Assembly: GCA_030272155.1 (NCBI GenBank)
Contig: CP126191.1
Coordinates: forward strand, 3,928,501 to 3,992,500
Length of the DNA stretch: 64,000 nt
Reading direction: 5' to 3'
Origin: Tetradesmus obliquus
Lineage: Eukaryota > Chlorophyta > Chlorophyceae > Sphaeropleales > Scenedesmaceae
Part shown: one piece after another, positions 11,730-23,317 of the stretch
Layout of the letters: each line of letters opens with the position of its first letter
Position numbering within the stretch: the stretch's first letter is position 1
The notes under the pieces: model-generated
The model's database searches: none
Told to the model about the DNA's origin: nothing
The model's input: the letters and a program-made list of their open reading frames with translations, nothing else
Made by a program: the position numbers and the translations under genes

Positions 11730-13725
11730 ACTGGCTCGCCTTGCGGTCGTGCTTCAGCCGCAGCCCTGCAGGGTCGTCTTTGAACTCGCCGCCAAACACG
11801 GAGTCTGTCTCAGCGCCCGCTTGGTTGATGAAGCCGTGGATGATGCGGTAGAAGGGCCTACCCTTGAGGGAGTACGGCTGCCCTGCCCCGGTGTGGCCCT
11901 CAGGCACAACACCCTTCTCGCCTGCAGCAGCAGAGAATACAGGTGAACAGCATGCCTAAATGCTATGGCAGTCATCTCAGGGCAACAGTCATGTTTACAG
12001 TCGAGTTGCGGCAAGCGAGGTTGCCTGACTCACCCCCGATAGAGCTGTAACACAGGGCAACTGCTGTGGGAGTAACCATCTGAGGTGGGTGCTTGGCTGA
12101 TTGCCAGTGCCGCGTGCAGACAAGCAACAGCTATGGCATATGCATCATTCATCTGCAGCTGTGCAGGCTTGCACCACACCTGTGCACAGCTGCCTGAAGT
12201 TCTCGGCTGCCCTGGGCGACTGCTTTGTGAACAGCACAAAGTGTATGCGGCCAGCAGGCTTGCCCTGTATGGCCACATCCATGTACACTAACGGCAGCGC
12301 TGCGTCGCTGCGCAGTGCCTCCAGCCGCGCTTGCTCTGTCGCCAGCAGCGCCGTGCGCGCTGCATCGTCGTAGAGTGCGCCTGAGGTCCAGTTGGTACCT
12401 GTAGCGCAAGAAAGAGGACATGTGCACAGCGCTACCAGCGTGAAGGAGGCTGTGTCAGTGTGAATGCGGCAGCCGAAAATGAAGCAACAAATGGGATGCG
12501 CCGGCAACGCCTGGTGTAGCAAGATGCACACTAGCAGTTTGCTTCTGCGGCAGAGAGCTGTAGCAGCGTGCTCAGCCAAGGATGCTAGTGCTGCTGCCGT
12601 TTCAACTGCAATGCAAGTATCGCGCCTGCCCTGCCCCTCTCCCTGCTGCTGCGCACCTCTGCCTCCCGCTATGTGTGTGAGCCGCATGCCCTGCTGCTTC
12701 TTCAGCCAGCACTCCTTGTGCTTGCGGCCCCCGCAGCCTGCTGCATTGCCGCACCACACCCACACGTTGCAGCCCTGCGCGCTGGCTGCCCCGCATGCAG
12801 CACAGCAGGCTGCTGCGCTCTCCTGCGCCGCACACAGCCAACGCACCAACCGAAAGTGGGGTGATGCAATGAATCAATTTACTCAACAAACGACTAGCAC
12901 AGGACAAGAGCTGTGATGGTCCGTACTCTTAAGAAACATGCGCACCAAGCACGAGACAAGCAAGCAGGCACCTGCGCAACAAGCAAGCAACATTTTGTGT
13001 AGTTGCTGCGGTGCTGCTGGCGCTGACACCTCCTGCAGGCTGACCTGCAGGTGGCTCTCGCCCCCCTTGATGACGTCACCGCTGTACTCAGCTCCATGCT
13101 CGGCATGGCATGCTGCTGCTGAGGGCAGCACCCCCTGCGCTGCTGCCGTTGCCTGAGCAGCAGCTGCCTTGGCTGCTGCTGCATGCACTGCTGTGGCTGT
13201 CTGAGCTGCATCGTGGCTGCCTGTGCAGCACAGCAGCAGGCACACGGCTGGTGCTTTTTCCAAGTGCTGTGTATGACGCATGTTACATGATACAGTTTCA
13301 GGACTGCTGCGCAAGCAACCATGTCAAACTTGACTGGACGTCAGGTGTGGAGTCTATAAGTTGGCTGCAGTTGCCTGATCTCAAAGCTTGATGCTGCGCT
13401 TACAAGCATCAATCCTGCAAGCTGACGTGGCTGTCCATCCTGCAAGTGCTTGCTTCCCTAACCCACATTGCTGCACAGGGCTACACTGCTGCTCACCATG
13501 GGGTGCCAGCATAGACATTTTGAGGTGCTGGTGCTGAGGCGTCATGAACATACTCAAGGCAAACAAGACCACCATGATGGTCATAATGATGACAGCATGC
13601 AGGTTGCTGCCCATCCTTGAGCGCGCGCTGATGATGGCGTTTGAAAGAGCGGCAGCAGAAGAGTTCCGCCGCATGGCGCCAGCGCTGCTCTGCACCGACC
13701 ATTTGGAAGGCCGGTTTGGATGCAT
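10927..13725 (-). CDS. Membrane-anchored cyclophilin with Cys-rich PAN-like module (414 aa)
   Basis: Exons, high to low: 13725-13497, 13220-13030, 12822-12657, 12398-12180, 11921-11740, 11512-11387, 11058-10927. A second possible start is at 13674. Residues 43-61 form a type II-like membrane segment after a basic N-terminus. Residues of about 130-195 hold a Cys-rich stretch (CCAAC, GCNVWVWC, GCGGRKHKECWLK) resembling small PAN/apple modules. A cyclophilin-type prolyl isomerase domain fills the C-terminal half (PFYRIIHGF, LLSMAN, FGEAVDGFEV). Arg294, Phe299 and Gln302 match CypA R55, F60 and Q63. The positions of Q111, F113, W121 and H126 are His345, Ser347, His355 and Tyr360, so the active site is altered. 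The intron after exon 5 has a GC donor. An ER/Golgi lumenal foldase or peptide-binding role is inferred. Confidence 0.88.
11515..11563 (-). repeat. Intronic (CTG)n tract directly before a 3' splice site
   Basis: About 16 CAG triplets on the plus strand read as CTG on the sense strand of the cyclophilin gene. They end at the acceptor of the exon beginning at 11512. A second tract of the same polarity (11701-11728) follows the GC donor of the same intron. Confidence 0.85.
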
Positions 13726-14260
13726 AGCAATAGACTCAAAACGTTGCAGGCCTTTGCACAGTTACTGTTGATCAGGCATGGGAGGTTGAGAGCAGAACAT
13801 GCGATTTGAAGTGCAGCATTGGCAGCAGCAGTTGGGGTTTCGTAACTGCATAGTCGAGAGAGACTGATGCATAGCACAGAATGGTTGCAAGATCCTGCAG
13901 AAATCTCGACAGTAGGCAACTGCGCAGTTCAAGAGCGTGCGCAGAGTGCACAGGGGGCCCCCAGGGTGGACAGCGGTGCACAGGTGTCACTCTGTTAGAT
14001 TCAATTCAATGTGCCAGGTCACTTGCAGGTGCGCGATGGAAAGACGAGCTGAGAGACCCAAGCCAGCCATTCAACGCCGAGTGGCCATTTCTATAGCCTG
14101 TTTCGTTGAAGTGTACTGGTTGCGACCACTGTGGACTCAATTCACAACACTAGCTGCACGCGTGCCCTGCACAGCTGCAGTTGAAACAGTCATTATGTGA
14201 TTCAATTACCATTGTTAATAAGCACTAGATGCTACGTCAAGGGTCGTCGCTAGCAACAGC
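13726..14260. promoter_or_regulatory. Divergent promoter region, cyclophilin / coiled-coil gene
   Basis: The 535 bases between two start codons facing away from each other must hold both core promoters. I recognise no specific element. Confidence 0.45.
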
Positions 14261-17200
14261 ATGGCGTCAGTCAGTGATGATGACTTTTTAGCTGGGTTGG
14301 CTCCTCCCTCCCTCAACAAAGGACCTACAAGCATACCTAACCGACGCACAACTTCAGGTAGACAGTTTTAAGGCCTCACTACTCTGTTGCACAAACATGA
14401 GCTGCATTGTTGATGTCGGTCAGACCCACACTGCTGTACTTACGCGCATTGCTTGTGTGCGTGCTGCACATGCAGATGAAGCTGTGCCTAAGACACCTCC
14501 AGTAGCCTCAGTTTCCCCAACACGCAGAGCAGCTGTTGATGCCACCAGCACACTCCTCAACTTCCTGAAGCAGGAGCAAGCTATTGCAACAGACAGCCTG
14601 ACAAAGCCAAATGCCAGCCCACAGGAACAGGGGCAACCAAGCAGCAGCAATGCTGACAGCAAGCAAGATGCCGCGGTGGCCATACCAAGCAGCACGTAAG
14701 TAGGCAGGCAACAGCACTTCTTTTTGGGCTACTGTATTCGTGCGAATGCCACCGGAACTCACTCCAACGCACAGACTGTATTGTGTGTAGCATGCTGTGC
14801 AACCTCTGCTGCTACATCACGGATGTGGTGCTTTTGCAGGAACACTGCACTAACAGGCAGGCGGGCGACAACTCCAGAAGCACCTGCGTCAGTACTTGGT
14901 GCACATGCTAAAGCAGCAGCAGCCAGCGGCAGCAGCGCTGATGCTGCGGCATTGGCTGGAGCATCTCTGGCAGCCAGCAGCAACCTGTTTGGCGCTTCAG
15001 CAGCAGCACCAACAGCAGTAGCTAGTGCAGCACCGGCAGCAGCACCAGCAGCACCGCCGCTGCCCAAGCCAGCAGCTGCAGGCACAGCAGCAGCAGGCCG
15101 CGTTAGCCAGGCCAGGGAGGCAGGCACTCCTTGGGGCCCGCTGGCAGGTGAGCTGCACGCAATGCTTCCTGCCATGGCCCTGTATTTGCAGCTTGTAACA
15201 TTGCGCGCCTGCTTGCCTGTGTTGAACATCAACAGGCGGCTATGGAGTGTTGACAGCGCGTTGTGTTCTCAGCAGCTGCGTTTCATTGTGACGCATGGTG
15301 TTGTGGCCGCACTGCTTGCAGGAGGCGGCAGGCGGGCCACGCAAGGCAGGCCTGCTGCAGCAGCCAAGTCTGACAGCTGGGACCTGGACGACGAGCTGCT
15401 GCCGGACGGCAGCACAGCAAAGGGTGCGGCGCGCGTGTTCAATGCAATGATAGCAGATGCGCAACTTGCAGGATGCAGCGGTGTGCCTTTTCTGGCTGGC
15501 TGCTAGGCAGATTTGCATAACACAGAGTGAAGTGTACATGTGCAAGCACAGCTAGCTCAGCTATCTCACCAGGCCTGCTCTGTGTGTCGTCCTGACTGGT
15601 TGCCTGCAGGAAGCCGCCGCAGCAGCAGCGGCGAGGATGGCACTGGCAGCACCGCCTACATGCCCTCGTTTGCGCGCAGCGGCTCAGGCAGGACGAGGGT
15701 GACAGCAGAGCAGCAGCCGGCACCAGCTGCAGCGTCCACTGCACCAAATGCAGTGGGAAATGGCGTCAGCACCAGCAGCAGCAGCAGCAACAGCAAGCAG
15801 GCGAGTAGTTGGCCACCTGCAGCAGCGCCAGCACAGCAGCAGGATGAAAGTGAGAAGCAGCAGGTAGCATCTCAGCTTGCTGCAGCGTTGGCAAGACGGG
15901 CGCAGCTGCAGCAGCAGCAGCAGCCAGCAACAGCAGCTGACGCCAGTGTCAACAGCAGCAGCCCTGCAGCCAGGGCTATCAGCAGTCCGCCGGCGCCTGC
16001 AGCCTCCTCGGCAGCCAACAGCAGAGGCAGCAGCGGCTCTCCTTTCTCGGCCGCCTCACCTGCTGCGTCAACCGGTGCTGGCTCTCCCACCACAAGGTGG
16101 GGCCTGCAGGCTGCAGCAGCAGCAGCAGGGCAGCCTGGCGCAGATGCGGCCGGTGGCTACATGCCAACGAACGGCAGCAGCGGCAGCAGCAGCAGCAGGC
16201 TCAACCCGCATCTGCATACATCGTTTGGTGGTGGCGGTGCTGCTGAGGCTGGTGCAGGCAGCTTGGGTGCTGCTGGCAGCAAACCTGGCGGGTTGGGTGG
16301 CCTGCTGTCAAAGGGCCTTGCAGATCTGGGCATCAGCGATGTACCTGCTGGCAGTAGCGGCAGCGGCAGTGCTGGAGCAGACACCTACTGGCCGATACCA
16401 CAAGGAACAGCAGCAGGCTCTGCTGCTGCTGGTGGGTTCCTGCCTCCTGGCGTGACGCCCATGGTTGGCAGGGGGGCCGCGTTACAAGCAGCTGGTGCAA
16501 TGCGGCACGAGGTGTCTCCAACCAAGAGCAGCAGCAGTGACGGCAGCAGCGCAGCAGTTGCAGCAGCGCTGCTGAGCTCACTGACAAGTGGCAGCGCCTC
16601 GCCAGCAGCAGCACCGCTGTCACCTGCGAAGGGCGCGCAGCTGCCCCCAGCAGCAGCCATGGCAGCAGCACAGCCAGCAGTGCAACAGCTAGCTGCACTG
16701 CCACTGCAGCAACAAATGCAGCCGATGCAGCAGCAGCAGCAGGCTGCTGCCAGCAGCCCGGGGGCTGCTGAGTTTGATGCCCAAGTGGGCGCTGTGCGCC
16801 AGCTGGTGGGGCTGCAGCAGGAGGTGGCTGAGCTCAAGATGACGGTGGCGCGGCTACGGCAGCAAGCAGAGGAGGACGAGGCCAGGTGAGCGGCAGCAGA
16901 GCACGGCACAACAGCAGCAGCTGTACCACGCTTTGCGACATGCTGGGCACGTCGGGCTGCTGCCAGGCGTGAGCATGCAGGATGGGGCAAGCGAGTGACT
17001 GGAAACACTTGACTTCGCATATGCATGCTGCCCCACCAAGCTGACGCTGCTGCTGCTGCTGCTGCTGCTGCTGCGCAGGCACCAACATGAGGTGGCGCGG
17101 CTGCGTGCCGAGCGGGAGGCGGCGCGCGTCAAGGCAGCAGCAGACCTGGTGGCAGCACGCGAGGCGGCAGCCAAGGACGTGGCGGCAGCAGAGGCCCGTG

Positions 17201-20200
17201 CACAGCGGTGAGCAGCTGGCTGCATGGCGCTCGTGCTGGTGCTGGGGTCTTTGGTTGGCACAAGGTCCTGCAGAGATGGCTGCTGGATAGCCTGCCTGGT
17301 TATCGACGCATTCACCGGCAGGCGAGCCTTATTGGCTTTGTGCTTGTCGCTGTTGCTGCTGCAGGACGGCTGCGCTGGAGAAGGACGTCGTCATGGCGCA
17401 GCTGCAGGCGCAGGCGGCTGCCATCGCGCAGGAGCGCGAGGCGCTGTCCATGCAGCGCGTCAACACCGACGTGCTGGCCAGCCTCTCCGAGCAGGTGCGG
17501 CTGTGTGCCTTGAGCAGGGGTGCACCGGCATACCGGTCAATGAGCGTGCCGTTGTTTGGGCCGCATGGCCAGATGGATGTCTAGGTGTGGACGCTGTCCA
17601 TGTGTGCAGCAATTGGTGATGTGTGACGCACACTTCTGGTACTGCAGGTGCGTGGCGCTGCTGCTGTCACTGCTGAGCGTGAGGCGCGTGCCCTGGCAGC
17701 GCTGGAGCGCAGCGGCGCGGAGCGCAACGCAGCGGCTGCGGCGCGGGAACGGCTGCTGCAGGAGCGGGAGGACGCGGTGAGCTGCGCGCAGGGCGACCAG
17801 CAGCGACTGCCAGCAGTGTGGCATGTACTGGCACATTGCGGCAGCGGGTGAGCGGCAAGGAACCACGAGAAGATGTAGTGCTTGTCGTATGTTTGGCACC
17901 AGCACCTGCATGCGGCAGCTGCACGGGTGTGCTCCTGTCCTGTAAAGCTGTAGGGCTGAGGAGTTGCGGCTGCTCTGCTGCGCTGTGTGGGTGTGCAGGT
18001 GTCGGTGCGTGGCCGTGAGCTGGACGGGCTGAAGCTGCAGCTGGGCAAGCTCATGGCGGGGCTGGAGGCACAGGCGGCGGCTGACAAGGAGGTGCTGGCG
18101 GCGCAGACGGGCCGCCTGGCGCGTGAGTCGGCTCGCCTGGAGGCACTACAGGTGGGGCGCGGTGTGTGTATGGCTGCCTGTTGAGTTGGATGGCCTGTGG
18201 CTGGCCAGTATCCTACTGTGGCATAGCTGCGACACAGCATAGATGAGCACCTATCACCAAGCCGGCTCCTGGTGTTGCGTACGCTGCGGCTGCTGAGATT
18301 GCGCTTCTGTGCTGGTGATGCTGCAGGCTGCGCTGCTGTCTGAGCGTGAGGAGGCCAAGCTGGCGGTGGCGCTGGAGAAGCAGGCGCTGGAGGAGGCACG
18401 CACGGCACGCGTCAAGGTGGGGCGGTACAGCAGTTGCATGTGGAGCATGCTGGAGGGTCTGCATGTGCATGAGATATCGCTGGGCAGGCAACGCCTAGCG
18501 CAGGTTGTGCTCTGCAGAGAGGCAAGACCAAGCACCTCCAACATGCAGCATTGTGTTTACACGAGCCTACAGCAGGGGATGCAGCTGGCTGCTGCAGTGC
18601 AAGGACAGGCAGGAAAGCACTTTCTTCAGCACGATGCCCTACGCCACGTACATTGCGGCGTTCCTGCTGTGCTGCTGCTGCTTGCACTTGCTGCTTATAT
18701 ATATACACGGCTGCTGCTGTCTACTGCTGCTGCTTCTGTCCCGCAGGAGCGTGAGGCCTTCCACGCCGAGGTGACTGGTGAGCGCCGGCGCCTGGCTGAG
18801 GAGGCTGCTGCCACGTCGCGCGCTGCAGAGGAGGCCCGCGCCAACCTGCTGGACCTCAAGGGGCGCCTGGCGGAGTACGAGGCCTCCGCTGCTGCTGCGC
18901 TGCGGCAGGCGCGGCAAGAGGACGAGCGAGCGGCAGCTGTGCGGGCTGGCGTGAAGGCGGAGCAGGAGCAGCTGGCAGCAGCAAAGAAGGAGCTGGAGGT
19001 GAGATGAGCGGCTGACTGGCATGCGTCACGCACTCCAGGGATAATGTCAATTGTGTCTGCTGCTGTTTTTTGGGTTTGAAAGGCTAGGCAGGGCAGGAGC
19101 AGCTGCAAACTCGGCCTTATTTGCGGATAGAACGTCAGCGGCACAGGCCAGCTGGCAGCGACTGGTTGATACTCTTCCACGTCGTATGTATGCTTTGCTG
19201 AGTGAAGCTGTGTGTGTGTTTGTGTTGTTGAAACCATGTGGCCTGCAGGCTGCCAGCCGCAAGCTGGACGAGGACCGTGCGCAGCTGGAGGAGTGGGGCT
19301 CGCGCCTGGCCGCACTGACCAAGGAGTTTGACGAGGCCAAGCAGGAGGTCAAGGCGGCACGCACGGAGATCCAGGAGCAGCGCGGCACGCTGGCGGGCCA
19401 GGCTGGCGCGCTGTGTGCTGCGCAGGAGCAGCTGGAGATCCAGCGGCAGGCCATCCTGGATGCACGCCTGGAGCTGGACAGGTGCGGGGTGCTGCTGCTG
19501 CATGCTGGGTAGGGGGCGTGTTGATTACATGAGATGGGTGGGTGCGACGCCCCAAGGTAGATGGGTGCTAGGGTAGCTTGACAGGTGTGAAAAGTGTGCC
19601 AGCTGGGATGACACTGCCCCTTGCAGCAAGAGTTTGCGGCAGCTGGCTGCAACTGTGTGTTGGCATGACTGTGCCAGATGATGACCTGACGGTTCGTGTG
19701 GGTTTGCTTCCTGCTGTGTTGTGCTGCAGGCAACGTGTGCAGATTGCTGAGGAGCGCGCAGCATTGGTGCATGAGCGCATTGCAGCAGCACACGCAGCAC
19801 AGGACACGGCAGCAGCAGCTGCAGTGGCGGCAGCCGCCGGCGCGTCACCTGTTAAGCAGCACAGGCCGCAGGGCTGTGCATCGGCTCCGCCAGCATGGAT
19901 TGCAGGCGGGGCCAGTGGCAGCTGGCATGCCAATGCAGCGCACAACAGTCAGCAGCAGCAGCAGGAGCAGCCGCCAAGGCCGCGCAGCACAGGTGGCGTG
20001 CACTCCTTGGGCAGCGGCAGCCGCAGCAAGAACGCGCTGCGTAGGCTTGTAGATGAGCTGCAGCTGGACCAGCAGCAGCAGCAGCTTGGCGGCGGCAGCG
20101 GCAACAGCCAAGCTCGCAGCAGCAAGCGCGTCTCCAGCACGGTGAAAGCGCAGCGCGAGTTTCTGGAGCAGTTGCGCAGGTCGTCAGCAACAGGTGAAAG

Positions 20201-20822
20201 CTCCGGCAGCGGCTGTGGGCTGTACCAGCCTGGTGCTGCTGCAGCTCCAGCATTTGCAGCTGTGCCAGGTCCCTTTGAGGGTCTGGTGCAGGGCAAAGTG
20301 GGTTCGCCACTTGCTTGGGGCTCAGCTGGAACTGGGTTTGCAGCAGGCGCACAACACTGCGGTATGGCAGCTGCGGACTCCAGCAACGTCCTGGCGATGC
20401 TGCAGCAGGTGGTGCAGTTGCAGCAGTTGGTCCAGCAGCAACAGAGTGCGGCTGGCGGTCACATAAACAGCGGGAACGTGTGCGGCAGTCCTGTGCTGGC
20501 TGGTGCAAGCGGCAATGCGTCAAGGCGGACCAGCAAGCAGCAGCAGCATCAACAGCAAGGGCTGCAGCAGCAAACGCACCTTGCTGCAGAGGCAGCGTCC
20601 AATAGTCCGCAGCGGCACGGCTCTGGCCGCAAGTCGCAGCAGCAGCAGCAGCGCAGGCAGCGCAGCGGCGCTGTGATGAGCCGTGTGAGCAGCAACCTGA
20701 GCCAGATGCTGGCGCTGAGTGTGTCTGGCTCCAGTGAGGCTGACGAGGCGCTGGAGCTGGGGGGAGGGCTGGAGGGGGGCGGCGCTGAGGCCATGGCGCA
20801 GCTCAGCAGCGACAGTTTGTAG
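14261..20822 (+). CDS. Long coiled-coil protein, possibly FBF1-like (1,403 aa)
   Basis: Thirteen exons: 14261-14357, 14476-14695, 14840-15147, 15322-15423, 15610-16885, 17079-17207, 17365-17494, 17648-17776, 17999-18151, 18327-18416, 18747-18998, 19249-19481, 19730-20822. The start MASVSDDDFLAGL is short and acidic. A Ser/Ala/Gln-rich disordered region follows, with a conserved-looking acidic motif SWDLDDELLPDGS near residue 225. From about residue 650 to 1050 runs an almost unbroken Ala/Glu/Arg coiled coil that spans eight small exons, followed by a Gln/Ser-rich tail. This layout matches Fas-binding factor 1, a distal-appendage protein of basal bodies, and would suit a ciliated ancestry. Coiled coils attract false matches, so only the coiled-coil nature is firm. 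Confidence 0.75.
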
Positions 20823-21959
20823 GGCACGGAGCCCGGGTGGCTGGAGAGCAGCCTGGCTGCAAAGCCGGCTGATCCAGTGTGCTCGCTGCAAGTTGTGGCT
20901 GAGCAAAGCATTAACTTTATCTGGCGGACGTTAGATTGTGTTGGCGCTGTTGGGTGTCATGGTGCCGTCAGGTGTGATGGTGTGCATCAGCATGGCTCTG
21001 CTCTTCTGGCGCATATCAGTGGCCAGAGTGCGGCTTGTTACAGCTGTTGGCGTCAAGTGCATCATGACGCAGTTCAACTTCCATGCTTTTACTAATCTTG
21101 ATTAGCCCAGCTGCAATACGCTGGGGATGGTCAACTAGGGTGCTCTCTTGCGTGCGCAAACGCTGTAACACTGCCTTGGTGAATGCATCACTGGGGTTCA
21201 ACAGGGTTCAACAGGGTTGACATCAACGTATCAATCAGCGTATGAGTTACACTGCTTCTGACATACCGTGATGATGGTGATCACCATCATCAGCTCCTTC
21301 ATGAAGGAGCTCACAAACGTTTCTGTCAACAGGAGGTTGCCCACACCATATGGTATGCATACGTCAACAACATGAACAACTGCACGCATCGAGCTGCACG
21401 GCAGCTTGGCTTGGCATCAACAGCATGTTGCCATTCAAGCTTTGTCAGCATCGCCAACACTGCTGGCATGATGGCGCAAGGCATGCAAAGCTGCCATCCA
21501 TCCACAACCATCCACAGTCCATGCATAAAGTGCACATGCATTGTTCTATGCGTAAACTGCACATGCGTATGCAGTAATCTTAACGCCTGATTGAAGCAAA
21601 GGTCACTGACCTACGGCTGCATTGCAGCAACCCCTCCACCATGGCGCGTGCCCAACAGGCTCCAAGCCTGTCGCCCTCAGCTGAGCCACTGCCCCTAGCA
21701 GCTGCAGCATGCGAGCAAAGGCCCTGACAACGCATGCCAGCGATGTACATGTTCATGCAGAGCATGGCAGCAGCCTGCAGGCAGCCCTGTGGAGGCTGCA
21801 AGTTGTCACGCCGGAACCAGCCCCAGCCATACCCTTGGCAGCATAACCCAAACAAGCATGCGGACCACCCGGCAACTCAAAGCCTTATCATGCCGCCCGC
21901 AGTAGTAGTGTACAAGCATCACCACATGCAAGTTGAACAAGCTGGCAGACATTGTGATT
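20823..21959. other. Convergent intergenic region, coiled-coil gene / Grx-DUF547 gene
   Basis: This stretch holds the 3'UTRs of two convergent genes. A TGTAA lies at 21164-21168 for the plus-strand gene and a TTACA at 21247-21251 for the minus-strand gene. A chain of perfect palindromes lies at 21269-21362. A direct triple repeat based on GGGTTCAACA lies near 21192-21218. No gene is supported. Confidence 0.6.
21269..21362. repeat. Chain of perfect palindromes between convergent genes
   Basis: Four perfect palindromes lie within 94 bases: 24 bp at 21269-21292 (centre GGTGATCACC), 20 bp at 21292-21311 (AGCTCCTTCATGAAGGAGCT), 10 bp at 21345-21354 (ACCATATGGT) and 10 bp at 21353-21362 (GTATGCATAC). 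The first two share one base, as adjoining hairpins would, and the last two share two bases. An 8-bp AAACGTTT lies between the pairs at 21315-21322. The function is unknown. Confidence 0.85.
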
Positions 21960-23286
21960 CTACTCTGCCGCGTTGATGGTCCAGTCGTAGGGCTTGTGCT
22001 CCACTGAGATGCCCTTTGCAGCCGGGTCAGCCGCCAGCAGCTGCTGCAGGCTGGCCTGCTTGTCGGCCGGCAGGTGTGGCAGCAGGAATCGCAGCCGCGC
22101 CGCCTTGTCGGCACCAAAGTCGGGGAAGTACCAGGAGAATATCTTGCTCAGGCGCACCTAGCACCATGCATCACAGCACAGCACATGGCAGAACAAACAG
22201 TGGGGGCAGTTAATCAGTACAGATGTTTGTGCCACTGGTACGTAATAAAACCAGCAGTTCAAGTGCTGCGTGGGTGGTGCAGGGAAGCGGCCGCGGATCA
22301 ACACACACACACAAGCGCCCTCGTGCAGCTGTCACCCCGCACCTTCTTGGCTGCGGCGTCGACCTCCACGTCTGACGCGCAGAAGGTGTCAGCAGCTGCT
22401 GCCAGCCCCTCCTCCAGCGTGGCTGCCGAGTACAGCTTGATGGGCGGGCAGGACTTGGCGCCACACACCAGCGCAAAGTGGATGCGAGGGTCCAGCGGGC
22501 GCACCACCTGCGCCATAAATTTGAACAGGAATGTGCAACGTATCAATAGATATTTGTTCATTATGTGTGCAAACAAGCCGCTGGTTGGCTGACAGAGCCT
22601 GGTGCATGCGCACAGTGTTGTGCAGCAGCCTTTAGACACTGCTTGTGAGCTGCACAATCGGCATGCAGCCTTGGCAGTGCACCACTATTGATTATTCCCC
22701 AAGCATCCATCGCAGTTGAAGCACGAACAATGCAGCACAGCTAGCCTCATTTGCATTATGGCTTACGTGCTGTGCTCGCGGGTCGCCTGCCTTGAAGGGC
22801 CCCTTAGACAGCCACGGCAGCTTCAGCAGCATGCCAATCGTAGAAGCCGCCGGGCTGTTGCCACGCAGGATGCCATTCTCCAGGTCATCCAGCACATAAT
22901 CGTAGCCGCCGATGTTGTACTTGGAGGCCTGCAGATGCGGGTTTGGAACCAAATGCACACAAAAAAGGATTAGGCTTGAAGGCACACAGCATGCGCCAGC
23001 GACGACACGGACGGCCTCATATGCTGTAATTCTGCCAGCGCTCAACGTGTTGCCATATGACAGCGCTGTTCTGCTGCTAAGCAACAGCATCTCCCTGTAG
23101 GTCTGCAGCGATTGCAGACGCGGTATGTCACAACACTCAGCCGCACCTTCTGGAAGAAGCCCACCCTGCCTGTGGTGCTGTTGTACTGCTGCGGCCCGTG
23201 CACCACGAGCGCATGGATGACCAGCGCGTTGTACAGGTTGATGGCAAACGCCGTCAGCGACTCACGCGACAGGGGGGACAGGTCAA

Positions 23287-23317
<31 letters not shown>

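Noticed and set aside
12145-12849. A 234-codon continuous frame read as one exon in the cyclophilin gene
   Set aside because: It crosses a real intron (12656-12399). Splicing gives the correct domain joint, while reading through adds sequence unlike any cyclophilin.
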